A DNA stretch of 64,000 bases from Phoebastria nigripes (Eukaryota > Chordata > Aves > Procellariiformes > Diomedeidae): positions 1,483,468-1,547,467 of the forward strand of contig JAYKAV010003110.1 in assembly GCA_035582835.1 (NCBI GenBank), given 5' to 3'. Below are positions 51,920-62,300 of the stretch, piece by piece. The stretch's first letter is position 1; each line of letters opens with the position of its first letter. The notes beneath the pieces were generated by a model. The model was given only the letters and a program-made list of their open reading frames with translations, made no database searches and was not told the origin of the DNA. Both the position numbers and the translations under genes were made by a program.

Positions 51920-52023
51920 TCACTGCACAATTTCGAAGTAGTGCAATATTGCCATGATGTGCTGAGGCATGAACACATAGCCGGTGTACAGTGCCATTCC
52001 AACAATGGAAACTAGCATGGAAT
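51920..52023 (-). CDS. SPTSSA: SPTSSA coding exon 2
   Basis: 104 bp from acceptor TAATTCAG, preceded by a good pyrimidine tract, to TGA at 51922-51920. It encodes the second hydrophobic segment and the MPQHIMAILHYFEIVQ end, essentially invariant among vertebrates as I know the family. Confidence 0.96.
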
Positions 52024-55000
52024 CTGAATTACAGTTGAGGAAAAAAGCATTTGAAATAGAAGGTGCATTAGACATCACATAACTATAGCATTAAAACTTT
52101 CCTGGTAACTATCTTATAACATTACATTTTTAAAGCAGACGGGGTCAACTGCATTCAACAATTACAGCTGCAGGAAAAACCAACTGAACACTGAAAACCA
52201 GAACACTGGTAGGAGCAATGAGCTGAATTATGGAAGGATGCCCTGCAAGTTATCCACTGCCTTGTCATGGACACAAGTGGACAGGCCAAAGCGTGGGAAG
52301 GGTGATAGAGGAACAGAAAATGGGCACTAAGAATATACAAGTTTTTACATGCATCTTCCTAGGTGTTAAGCAAGTCTTGCAGAAGCCAGCCCCGTTCAGC
52401 CAAGCAGAAAAAAGTCAACCATCACTAAAAAACAAACCAAAACAAAAGCACAATAATATGAGTAGCTGTACTGAATAAGAGTTCTTATTTGTGGATGAAC
52501 TACGCATTTTTAGGCAGACAGCATTAGATGCTGACCTCAACTTCTTGGAATAGTATGAGCTAATAGATTTAATTTATGATGCACAAAATACATCTGTTGT
52601 GAAAGTTGTATTGTTAGCATAATAAAGTCAGGAAACCGCAAATCCATTTCTAGCTGCCAGTGTCCTCTATGCTTTAAGTCACTACATTATTTGGTTCATT
52701 TCTCCATCTGCATGTCATGCTCAGACCCTTCCTCATGGGCAACCAGCTCCATTTGTGTCGTTTGACAGTACTTTGGAAATAGAAACTGCAGGAGGAATGA
52801 AAAGTATGAGTAACATTGTGACATGCACCTTTCTAACTGTTTCACTCACAAAGCCTCAGAGCATCAGCATGGCCTGGAGTCAACTTGTGTATTTAAACAA
52901 ATAGATACTCATTAGTACTTTACTATAGCAGATCACACTGCAAAACAAACTTCACGTGAAGCTATCTGCCAAACAATCTTAAGAAGACCACTTTATTAGT
53001 TGAACTCCTAACAGGGACCTTTTGTAAAACTTATATAGAGAAGTGAGATGACAGCTTATAATGTATACATACAACTGGACCTTTGTCGAGCTCTAGGGTT
53101 CACAAAGCTTTATCTACAGAAATTACAGCATCAGCTTACTGAAAGATTATGCCATTCGAAGTTTAAAGTTTCAGAAATTCAAAAGAAGTACTCTAATAAT
53201 ATCCTGTTGATTTCATCCAACTACCTGCAGAGATTCAGTAAACTTAAGACAGAAACACTATAAAAGCATTGGAGATTAACAAGCATGATAACACTGGACT
53301 CAGTTTCCACAGGTGAAACCAGAGGAGCTGCACATGCTGTGTGTCTTCGAGAAATCAAGTCACCACAGCCCACGTGTAACAAATGCTCTATGACCGACTT
53401 CCCTGTGGCAGAGCAGAGGTATTAGCTGCGCTTATTAGAGCACACTAGCTTCTTGGTGTATTTTTAGTCCCAGAAGATTATACNGTATGAGATACTAAAA
53501 TGAAGGTCAACTCATAAATCCACATTTCCATATCAGCGCTCACTTCTGATTCTGGAGCACAAGCAGCAGCGAGACGCAGCAGAGCCACACATCATTAGCT
53601 GCCAAGGCCACTGTGTCCGCACCGCATCTGTACAGCACCAGGCAGACCTGGCCCACCTTCGGCAAAAGCATCCAGTTTGAGGACAAAAACCAGTTTTGCT
53701 GACCCAAGATTGCAAGCGATACTTGTGCCACTTAGGACATTTGTAAGTTCAGTGGCAATTACTTCACTGCAATATATGTATTTTATTAAAGTAAACATAC
53801 ACACACACTTTGATTTACTTAAATACTTTGCACAAGTTAAAAAGCTGTATGGTTAACACAAAAGAAGAAAATACTCATGACTAATCTAATTGCAATGAAA
53901 GCAAAGATGAAGTTTCCTCTGTGATACAGACGTGGCATGAAAAGAGAAAGGTATGTTAGCAAGGAACACAGCATTTTGAAAGTAAGAACCCCTACCTAAA
54001 CAACTGTGCACAGTAAGTCTATAAATACTAGAAAAGAGAAATAGTAAGTTATCTCCACGTCGACTGACTTTACACAGGAAAAAAACGTCTGATCGCACAG
54101 CTGTAACTTGGGCAACCACTTTTACATAACAAAAGCGAGTTCCTTTACAAAGCTGACCAGTAAAAGCAGCTTCTCACTACTACTTACACCCTTCTCTTTG
54201 TTAACGTTTTGGTAATTGCTCTCTTTGCCTCTCAACATTAACTGGAGATGGCTCAGGGTCATTCACATGAGACATCATTTTACGTCAAGATCAAAACAGC
54301 TACACTTAAGACAAAAATACTTGTGATGCTGTAACAACACTTGAGAGAATATACTGCCTGTATGAAAGGGCTGGGTAAAGAAGCAAACCTATAAATAGTC
54401 TTTATACAGATGCCTTCACATTAGCATCTATCAAGATCTTCCACTCCAAAAGAGACAAGCAAACTTACCAGCTCGAGGATTAAATACTCATCTAATAAAA
54501 ATCATGTGACAAAGCACCATGCAAACGTAAGCTTGCCAGGTTTTGCAGCGTGCGCCTTCAGTTTCCACTAGGCAAAAATACAAAAGAATTCATGAAAGAC
54601 ACCTGTCCTTAACAGAAACCTTGAGATTTCAGTGCAAAAGACAGGAGAAAGAACTACCATAAGTCTACAGAAGAAAAACTGAAAGAGAAGTAACTTCGAG
54701 ATATAAACCGATGCCCGAGGAGAAGCGGACGAGACTGCCAGACGCCCAGTGACAGGATGCGGAACACCAGCACGAGGATCGTGCCCCAAGTCGGGCAGCA
54801 CGTCCGTTTGTGAAGCTGAGGAGCTTGAGCCCCTGCCCGCGAGGAGGGGACGAGCCCCGGTCCCGGGCGGAGGCTACCGCTCCTCTGCCCGCCGCGGGCA
54901 CCGGCCGCGCTCGGCGCCTCAGGCCAGCTGCCCCCCGCCACGGCACGGCCCCGCACCGCTCCCCTCCCCGGCCCGGCTCTCCTCCCGCCGCCCCTCGCCC

Positions 55001-55372
55001 CACAGAAAGCCCCGCCAGCGGCCAGCCGCCCTCAGCACGGCCACGGCCCAGGCGCTTCCCCGGCAACTGGGTGGCCCGCCCGGCACCGCACCCGCCGGGG
55101 AGGCGGCGGCACGGCCGGCGGGGCCGCCACACCCGCCCGGCGGCCTCGGGGCGGCCCCGGAGCCGCCGCCGAGCGCGACGCGGCAGAGGGAGGGCAGCCC
55201 CACGGCCCCCCAACGCCGCGCACACGCACGCCCGGCCCGCCCCGCCAGGCCCCGCCGGCAGAAGGATACTGAAGACGGTGCGCTCCCAGGGCTCCAGCAT
55301 GTAGAGCGCGGTGACCAGCAGGTACTGGTAATACAGCCACGACATCTGCTTCCAGGCCGAGCCCAGCGCCAT
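51920..55372 (-). CDS. SPTSSA: Serine palmitoyltransferase small subunit A
   Basis: Two coding exons join across one 3246 bp intron: 55372-55270 and 52023-51920, 207 bp in all, encoding 68 residues plus TGA. The protein matches mammalian SPTSSA almost throughout (MALGSAWKQMSW..., LEPWERTVFN across the junction, YFEIVQ at the end). Two hydrophobic segments, about residues 12-28 and 36-56, fit an endoplasmic reticulum membrane protein. Family knowledge: the subunit binds the SPTLC1 with SPTLC2 or SPTLC3 heterodimer, greatly raises its activity and influences acyl-CoA choice at the first step of sphingolipid synthesis. The start is the ATG at 55372 in a good Kozak setting (GCGCGCCATGG). Mammals have three extra residues from an upstream ATG that is absent here. 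The frame stays open for 87 codons upstream, but that is CpG-island sequence and probably untranslated. Confidence 0.96.
52024..55269 (-). other. SPTSSA: SPTSSA intron
   Basis: A 3246 bp intron with GT-AG ends. The right end (about 54800-55269) is the inner part of the CpG island. The rest is AT-rich. I recognise no gene, RNA or repeat family inside. The human intron is many times longer by general knowledge, consistent with a compact avian genome. Confidence 0.8.
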
Positions 55373-55640
55373 GGCGCGCCCCACGCTCTCCCCGCCCGCC
55401 AGCGGCCCTGCGCCCGGCCCAGCCCGAGCGGAGACGGGGGGCGGTGGCAGCCCAGGACCCGCCTTCCCGCCGCCGACGAGCCCGGCCCCGCCCCGCGTCC
55501 GGGCGGCCGCGGCCCCTCGAAATGGAGGCGGCGAGGCCCGTGGGCCTGACAGGCACGGCGCTTGGCTGCGTAGCCGCAGCGAAAGTCCATCCAGCGCTGC
55601 CCGCCAGGGCATGGCGGAGGCGCACACCGGCACACCGAGA
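54800..55640 (-). promoter_or_regulatory. SPTSSA: CpG island promoter of SPTSSA
   Basis: This is by far the most GC- and CpG-rich stretch of the window and spans SPTSSA exon 1. There are repeated GC boxes (GGGCGG and its complement), for example near 55385-55400, and no TATA box at a sensible distance. That fits a housekeeping-type dispersed promoter. Long ORFs on both strands here (up to 322 codons) are composition artefacts. The exact transcription start is not visible. Confidence 0.8.
55270..55372 (-). CDS. SPTSSA: SPTSSA coding exon 1
   Basis: 103 bp from the ATG to donor GTATCC at 55269. It encodes the N-terminal cytosolic turn and first hydrophobic segment up to ERTVF. The last base (A) is the first base of a split asparagine codon completed by exon 2, the same junction residue as in mammals. 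Confidence 0.96.
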
Positions 55641-58600
55641 CTGTCGTACCCTGCAGAACGTTAAAACCCAGCGGTGTGTGCCAGTTTGTGTCCGATCTGA
55701 TTAAATTACACGGCTGACCGTGAACTTGGAGTAAACTGCCGGTCTGAGTCATACCTAGGAGTCGGTGCTGCAGCCGATTTTCTCTCATCCTATTTAATGT
55801 AAATTGACGTTCCGGGAATTACGGAAGACTCGAAGACTGTGCTCGGCAGGGCCCCCGGGGAGCACGGTAAAAATGCCCTGCAGGAGCCTTCAGTGGCTTG
55901 CCAGAGGGTAAAGCCCACCCAGAAACACGGCTCAGATAAACGAGACCTTAACGTCGACCAACTCTGACTAGATTAATACCCTATGAATGGGGAAAATGAA
56001 GAGGCGATAGATCAACTGTTTACTGTAACTGTTGCTAACTTGGCACTTCCCTAAGGCACTTGGGGCCAGAAACCAGAGGGTGTGGGACACCCCAGCCCTG
56101 AGTGCTAACTGACCTAAGATAAGGAGAAATTCCCGGAGATTGGCCTGAGACGGCACGATTAGAAAGGCCGTTGGCAGTTTATACTGGCAATCTAGTTTAG
56201 AAGGCACTAGTTGAAAATCTGCTGGAAGGGGACATAGGTGGTAATCAGGCACCATGACTAAGTGGAGCATGAGGTGCAACCACTAGGCACCGGGGCCAGG
56301 CCACTGCGTGCCAAGTGTGCACACCATAGATTAGGAACTGTTATCGACCCACTATAGTCACCCTGCTTCGTAAATCAATTTGCAATTATGTCACTGAGCG
56401 ATGTGATTCTGTTCTTGCAGCCACCCCGCCCCTACCTTCACCTGTGCTATTAGTACAATGAAAAACAAGGAGATACAGTCACAAGAGGATGCACATATGA
56501 GTTATTTACACAGCTGCAAAATACAACTACAGCACCAGGAGCTAACTGTGAAAAAGAAAACTAGCTGGCAGAGAAAACTGAATACTGTACTAGTTTGTGT
56601 GACAGAATCTGAAAAAGAATTTAATTCAACCAGAAGACATTTAGACACACTTTATCCATGCAGATTTATTTCAGCACAAGAAGAAGAAATGAGAGCATTC
56701 ACATGATTAATATCTCCACACAACTGGCTGCAGGAGCTGTTGTCCCTGTCCAAGACCACTGTTGCTTGTTGCAATTGCTGCTGGAGGAGTCTTGTCTTGG
56801 TGTTGCTGCTTCAAAAAGTGGTGGTAATCATGAAAGCTTCCTTTCTATATAAACTCGTACAAAGTTCAAGGACAAGTGGGGTATTCAGCGCAACTAAAGC
56901 ATTACTCCCATTCAAAGCTGCAAGAACGTTATCAATATGGAGCAAACAGGTCCCGGTCCTGCCTACTCCAACACTTCCTAAGAAGAAGCGCTGCAATTCA
57001 AGAGATAGGGCAAGCAAGAAGCAGCAGCAAGAAAGTACCCAAGATGAGAGGAAAGGTAACGTTGAGGCATGCCAGCTTCAAAATCTCCTGCTACGTCTGC
57101 CCAAACCCACCAGGTGGTGCCCAGGCCCCTTACACCTTTTCAGTATGGTGCATACTCATGAGACAGTTTTTCTGCTAGTTAGCCCCTTAAGGAAATTGAC
57201 AATACTCCTCTGTATAGTTCCCCCTCCTTTGCCAGCTCCGTTCTACCCCTACTTAGGGACTGTCATCACCTATTATTTCTCCTGCTACCACCCGCACCGA
57301 CACCTGAGCCCTTGATCTACATTCTCGCATGCTCGTTTCCAGTAGCTCAGTGCAAAGACCCTTAACATGGCACTACACAGAGCCTTCGCGCTTCACCTGG
57401 AATGTGAAGACAGCTACGTTGAGGCCAGCACGCCCCACAGCACAGACTATATCCTCTATCACATCTGCTCCTCCACTCTTCTACTAAGAGGAAACAGTTC
57501 TTTCTACGTTGAAAATTTTCCATATACACCTCCTGCCTTATGACACGCAGTAACAATTTATCCCACTTTAGATGATCCCATAGTTATCAATATGCAAGTC
57601 AGACACCCCACTAAGCAGGCTGACTGTAGGTAGCAAAGACGAGATTGGCAGATCCCAAGCCTCAAAACAAGTATGGCTCAATTTTGATCGTAGGTTGTAC
57701 GTGCAGAGGAAGGTATACCATGCTAGCCAACCAAGCATTCAGCAGCTGCCTCAACAGTTCTCTACTTCATCAGGCAGAGGTTAAGTTTCTGCTGACTTGA
57801 AAGTAGGAGGTCAGTGTTCTCCTCATGTAATCCTGACAGAAGAACCAATGTATTTTTTTCTTCCTAATCTCACGTAACACTGTATAGAACGAGCGTGTGT
57901 AGTTTAGTAAAATACAGCACCAGGGACTACAAATGGCAACCTAAGAGTCACATCTAAGGCACAAAAGAAGTTATGTTCTTCAGGTTCCTACCTCTTAAGT
58001 TTAAATATTTCTGACAATTCCTCAAAGCACATATAACAAATTATTCCTAGTACTATTAAAAGAAAAAGCATAAAGATGAGATTTTTTTCATACAGACCCT
58101 TGTTCAAAGTGAAGTGTTAAAAAATATCAGGCTATAAAGAGGAGACATTACTTACTAATAAAAAACAAGAGTTCACCTCTTGGGAGCATGCCTGGAGGAA
58201 GAGAGGGAAGGATCCATTGCTAACATCGCAGTGGCTTCATGGTCTAAGCAAGAAGTCTAAATATCAAGTAGCAGAAGCTCTTTATGCTTCCATAAAGAAG
58301 CTGTAAATGTACTAAAGAAACAGAAAAAGCATACAAACTACTTCTATAGTCATAGATCTGACCATAAATTTCTTCTTAAAATGTGTCATCGTAAGGAAAA
58401 AGGACAATAGAAAAAAAGTCCAGTATTTTCTTCATATACATATTTACATTAAAAACTCTTAACTGTATTACTAAGCATCCATATGTTGAATTAAATGATC
58501 CATGCCAGAATGATCCATGCCAGCAAACTCGATATAAGCTAATCTTCCACTCTGTATAAATAAAAATTTCCATTTTTGAGATCTTATGGGCCAAAAATCC

Positions 58601-58739
58601 AAATATAGTGACAATTCCTTCTTTATCAAACCTACCTGTGTGCAAATCTACCAAGAATACCAGCCTAAAGAAGCCCAACATCCCGACTGAGAGTTGTTTA
58701 CCACATGCCATAGAAATGACCAATGCAGCTATGGAGAAC
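55640..58739. other. Intergenic region between EAPP end and SPTSSA promoter
   Basis: About 3.1 kb separates the inferred EAPP poly(A) site from the SPTSSA CpG island. It has a 15 bp tandem duplication at 58495-58524 (two ATGATCCATGCCAG units). Several ORFs occur, the longest 191 codons on the plus strand at 56740-57315 and 103 codons on the minus strand at 55968-56279, but none has recognisable domains. No repeat family was identified with confidence. Confidence 0.6.
58495..58524. repeat. Tandem duplication, 2 x 15 bp
   Basis: ATGATCCATGCCAGA is followed by ATGATCCATGCCAGC, differing at the last base. It lies just left of the putative EAPP poly(A) signal. Confidence 0.8.
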
Positions 58740-59089
58740 CAGTTGCTATACAGTATTTATTCTAAGCAGCAGTTCTAATACATATTGAGATAATGGATAG
58801 TATATATACAGGGAATGATTATAGTACACAGATCTTACATTATATTTACAAAATTGTAAATCCTCAATGATGCAACCACCTGACAGCGTGAAAGAATATT
58901 GCTCTCAAATGCACGCAGTTAATTGTATTCCTGTAAACTGTAAACTTTGCAAAAATCCAACCATTATAAAGTTCTCCGATGAAAATGTACATTTAAAAGA
59001 CCATATTTAAAAAAGGCTAACATGCTTGCATTTCTGATACTTCACACAGTCTTAAACAGTGCAAGATTTTTTCCCCCTGCTTTTGCACA
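58740..59089 (-). other. EAPP: Putative EAPP 3' untranslated region with poly(A) signal
   Basis: Downstream of the EAPP stop the first clear AATAAA on the minus strand is at 58761-58756 (TTTATT on the plus strand). Cleavage about 15-25 bases later would give a 3' untranslated region of about 350 bp. Other weaker AT-rich signals exist further left, so the true end is uncertain. Confidence 0.5.
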
Positions 59090-59354
59090 TTAGCAGTGGC
59101 TGGCTAGAACATTGAAGAAGTGAAAAACTTCATCTTTATCCATTACTGCCACTTCAGTTGAGCATTCAGTACATAATACGGGATGATACACTTCCTCCTC
59201 TTCTTGATTTGATTGTATAGAGGTATTTTCGTTGCTGTGCTTCATTTTCTTACTTCTTTTCTTTAGCTTCTTTCTGTATTTCAGAATTTCCTCTTTGTTA
59301 ACAACGCAGTTCATCACAAACATTGCTCTATATTGTGTTTTGTAAGATTCATGT
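59090..59354 (-). CDS. EAPP: EAPP terminal coding exon
   Basis: Acceptor CTCCATAG; the first base completes the split arginine codon. The exon reads HESYKTQYRAMFVMNC, then a lysine-rich and glutamate-rich variable stretch, then YHPVLCTECSTEVAV and a conserved HFFNVLASHC end with TAA at 59092-59090. The human protein ends with serine rather than cysteine at the last position, a minor difference. Confidence 0.95.
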
Positions 59355-62300
59355 CTATGGAGAAGGGGAGAAAATGCAAGTCATACCATTGGTAAAACTC
59401 TGCTTCCAAGAAATCAGTTATCGTCACTGGAAATGGGATTAAAGATAGGAAGTACCATGCCAAAGGGCTGAAAGCCAAATAAATATGAGGTTTCATAAAC
59501 AGAACAAAATCATAAAAAAACAGAATTGTAGCCATCTGTCTTGTTTTTAAGGCATTTTTAAAAACACGCTGGTTCTGGCCGAAATAAACACCCCGGAGTA
59601 CAATGGTATTGGTACTACAGAATTACACATTGCTACGTATAGCTGATGATAGGCAAAAGATCATGAAGTTGCGAGTGCAAATGACTCCAATACTGGCATT
59701 TATATCCTAAAATGTCTTGCAAGCCTGAAATTCCTTATTTATAAATAACAAACACTGACACATCACACTTGAAAAAGCATGTCTATAATAAAATATAAAA
59801 TGTATTTTCAGCTGTCATCAGTGTAACAACTGTATAGCTGGAGTACGCAGCAAAATTCAGGGCTGCAGTTCAATTCAATTCAACACAGCGTCCCTCAGGC
59901 TGCAGTTTTACAGCAGCCTGAACCAACATAACAGGTGGCTGCAGAAGTCCTATCTCGACTTCTGCTGGCTTTACTGCTTGTGTAGTTCTGTGCTGAGCTA
60001 TTTCAGTTTATTAAAACCACAAAAGACCAGTCTGACAATAAAAATGGACAGTTTTCCGTCAGCTTAGCAAACTGAAATACTTAACTATAGAACAGGGTCA
60101 AGGAATACCATAGCCAGCAAAGGGAAGAGAGCGAGAAACAGCACCCGGTACTTAGATGATTTTAGGCTGCTGTGGAATTTCATCCTCAATCACCAAAAGT
60201 ACTCAATAAGTGAGAGGTAGTTTATTCCTCATTTCACAAGATTTCTTTCTCCTTTATTCCCAGTTCAAGAGTCCTCACCTTAGCACAGGTTAGCAGTACC
60301 AACTAGGTTTGCAGTGCAGGCAGATACTGGAGAGCTGCAAAACACACTACGGATTCTCACCTAAATGCTTTCCAGGCACTTTGTAATATAACTATACTCA
60401 AAATCACAACTGCTGAGACTCAAACCAAGTAAGAATACACTATCTTGATTTTGCTTAATCCTCCCCTAAACAAGGCATTTTCACACCAAAGTAATAGTTA
60501 ACCTGGAATAATTCTATGCTTCTAAACATCAAGCCAACATATTTTTCAAAGAAAGAAAAAAAAAAAAACAAACCACCACCCACAGCTCACTTTGAACTTC
60601 TTGTTCAGTCTCCGTGAAATGTTTTTTTTATAGTTTGCCTTCTCCACTATGCTAAAGTTCTACCCTGTTCCTCCTCATCTCCATGTTGCAGGTTAAGCTG
60701 ATCATCATTCTTACAAACTAGCATTCACCCCTAAATCCAATTCGCATATACATGCCTTCTCTTTTATTAGCTCCACCTTGCAAGACGGACTTGATCAAAT
60801 CAATTGATCAAATTGAATACACTAAAAATACAACTGACCAAAAAAAAGACATTCCAAAAAGACCCCTCATTGTTCACCAATTACCTCTGACAGTCCAGGC
60901 ATAATGTTGTCATGCAAGCAGGGCAATTCAAAACAGCATCACTATTTGGAACAGCTGAAGGTTTTGCCTGCTGCTGCTGCGGCACTCTTCTTTGATTACG
61001 GTACCTACCAATTCAAGAAAGGAGGAAGGAGAGACAAAAAGTAAATTACATGCCCTTGTTGTCAGATGTATCAATTCAACCTCCAAATCTTTTTTATATT
61101 AAAATACACCAATAAATATTTGGCTCCTTCTGGACACGTTTTTCACTAACTCAAAGCACATAAATAAATACACTGGGGGAAAAAACGCATACCAGTATCT
61201 TCATTTACTTTGTACAGAGGATTCTTATTTGGTGAAACAAATACATCTAGCATGAGAATTTGTGCCTAATAACCCTCTCCTCTGACGAGGCAGTTGTCTC
61301 AAGTGCAATCTCTGTGGGCAACACACATTAATGTTACCTTTTTCAACAGATTTACATGGAGAATTTTACTTCTGCTGCAGCAACCATTTTTCTACTTCAC
61401 CCGTCAAAAAGCTCTCAGTAAAGCAGCTTTGTGCTGTTCCTATTTTATCTGAACATTTTGTGGCTTGCTAAATTCAAAGTTTTCCAAAGCCATAAATACA
61501 ATATTTAGCAGGAACGGATATTAATTTAGCAATCAAAGTATCATAGGGCATTAAAAATTGAAATTAGCAAATCTTACAACCTTTTCATCCACAATATGGT
61601 TTTTTAGATGAGATCTACACACAAAACTGGCTTACCGAACTAGGAAGTTTTGATTTTAAAAAATTGCAAGTTTTAGAATTGTGTCATTTTGAAAACTCGA
61701 TTTCCATTACATACATGTAAAAATTTTACAGGCTTTTAAATTTCTATGCTGTAAATTCTAAAAAAAAAAAAAATTTTCATTACATAGACTTGACAGCATA
61801 GGCTTTTTCTCTATATTCACCATTTTCATTTACATTTTTCATTTTATGTTAAGCATCCTACAATTCAAATATTCATGGTCTCTTACCCCCTCCTCTGTGA
61901 GTCTACCCACTCTTGGTCTCGACTGTCTTCTTCTGGGTCATACAGCAGTTCATCATTGGAAAGAATCCGACGTTGCTGATGTTTTCTGTTTTTCCGGACG
62001 TCCTGTGTAACTGGAAAGATTTGTGCAAGCACATGTTACATCCATCAGACATATAGTGATTCTCTGCTTAAATAATCAAAGTATCAGTTTTTCAATTTTC
62101 CTTTTCCATATTCGCAATAAATCTGAACTAAAACATAAAGGTCTTGCTCATCTCTCCTCCAAATGCACCACCCCAAAGCATTAACGCACCATACATACAT
62201 TGGGATACATCACAAAGTTGCGGGAACTACATTGAGATGATATAAACTGGTAATTCCCCCCAAAAGGCCGCCTTCAGGAACAGCGTCTTGACCCCCCAAG

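Noticed and set aside
54665..55788. Long overlapping ORFs on both strands (up to 322 codons)
   Set aside because: They lie in the CpG island, where stop codons are rare. Only the 55372-55270 segment is coding, as SPTSSA exon 1.
59314..59535. 73-codon minus ORF continuing past the EAPP acceptor
   Set aside because: It is intron sequence upstream of the terminal EAPP exon in another frame.
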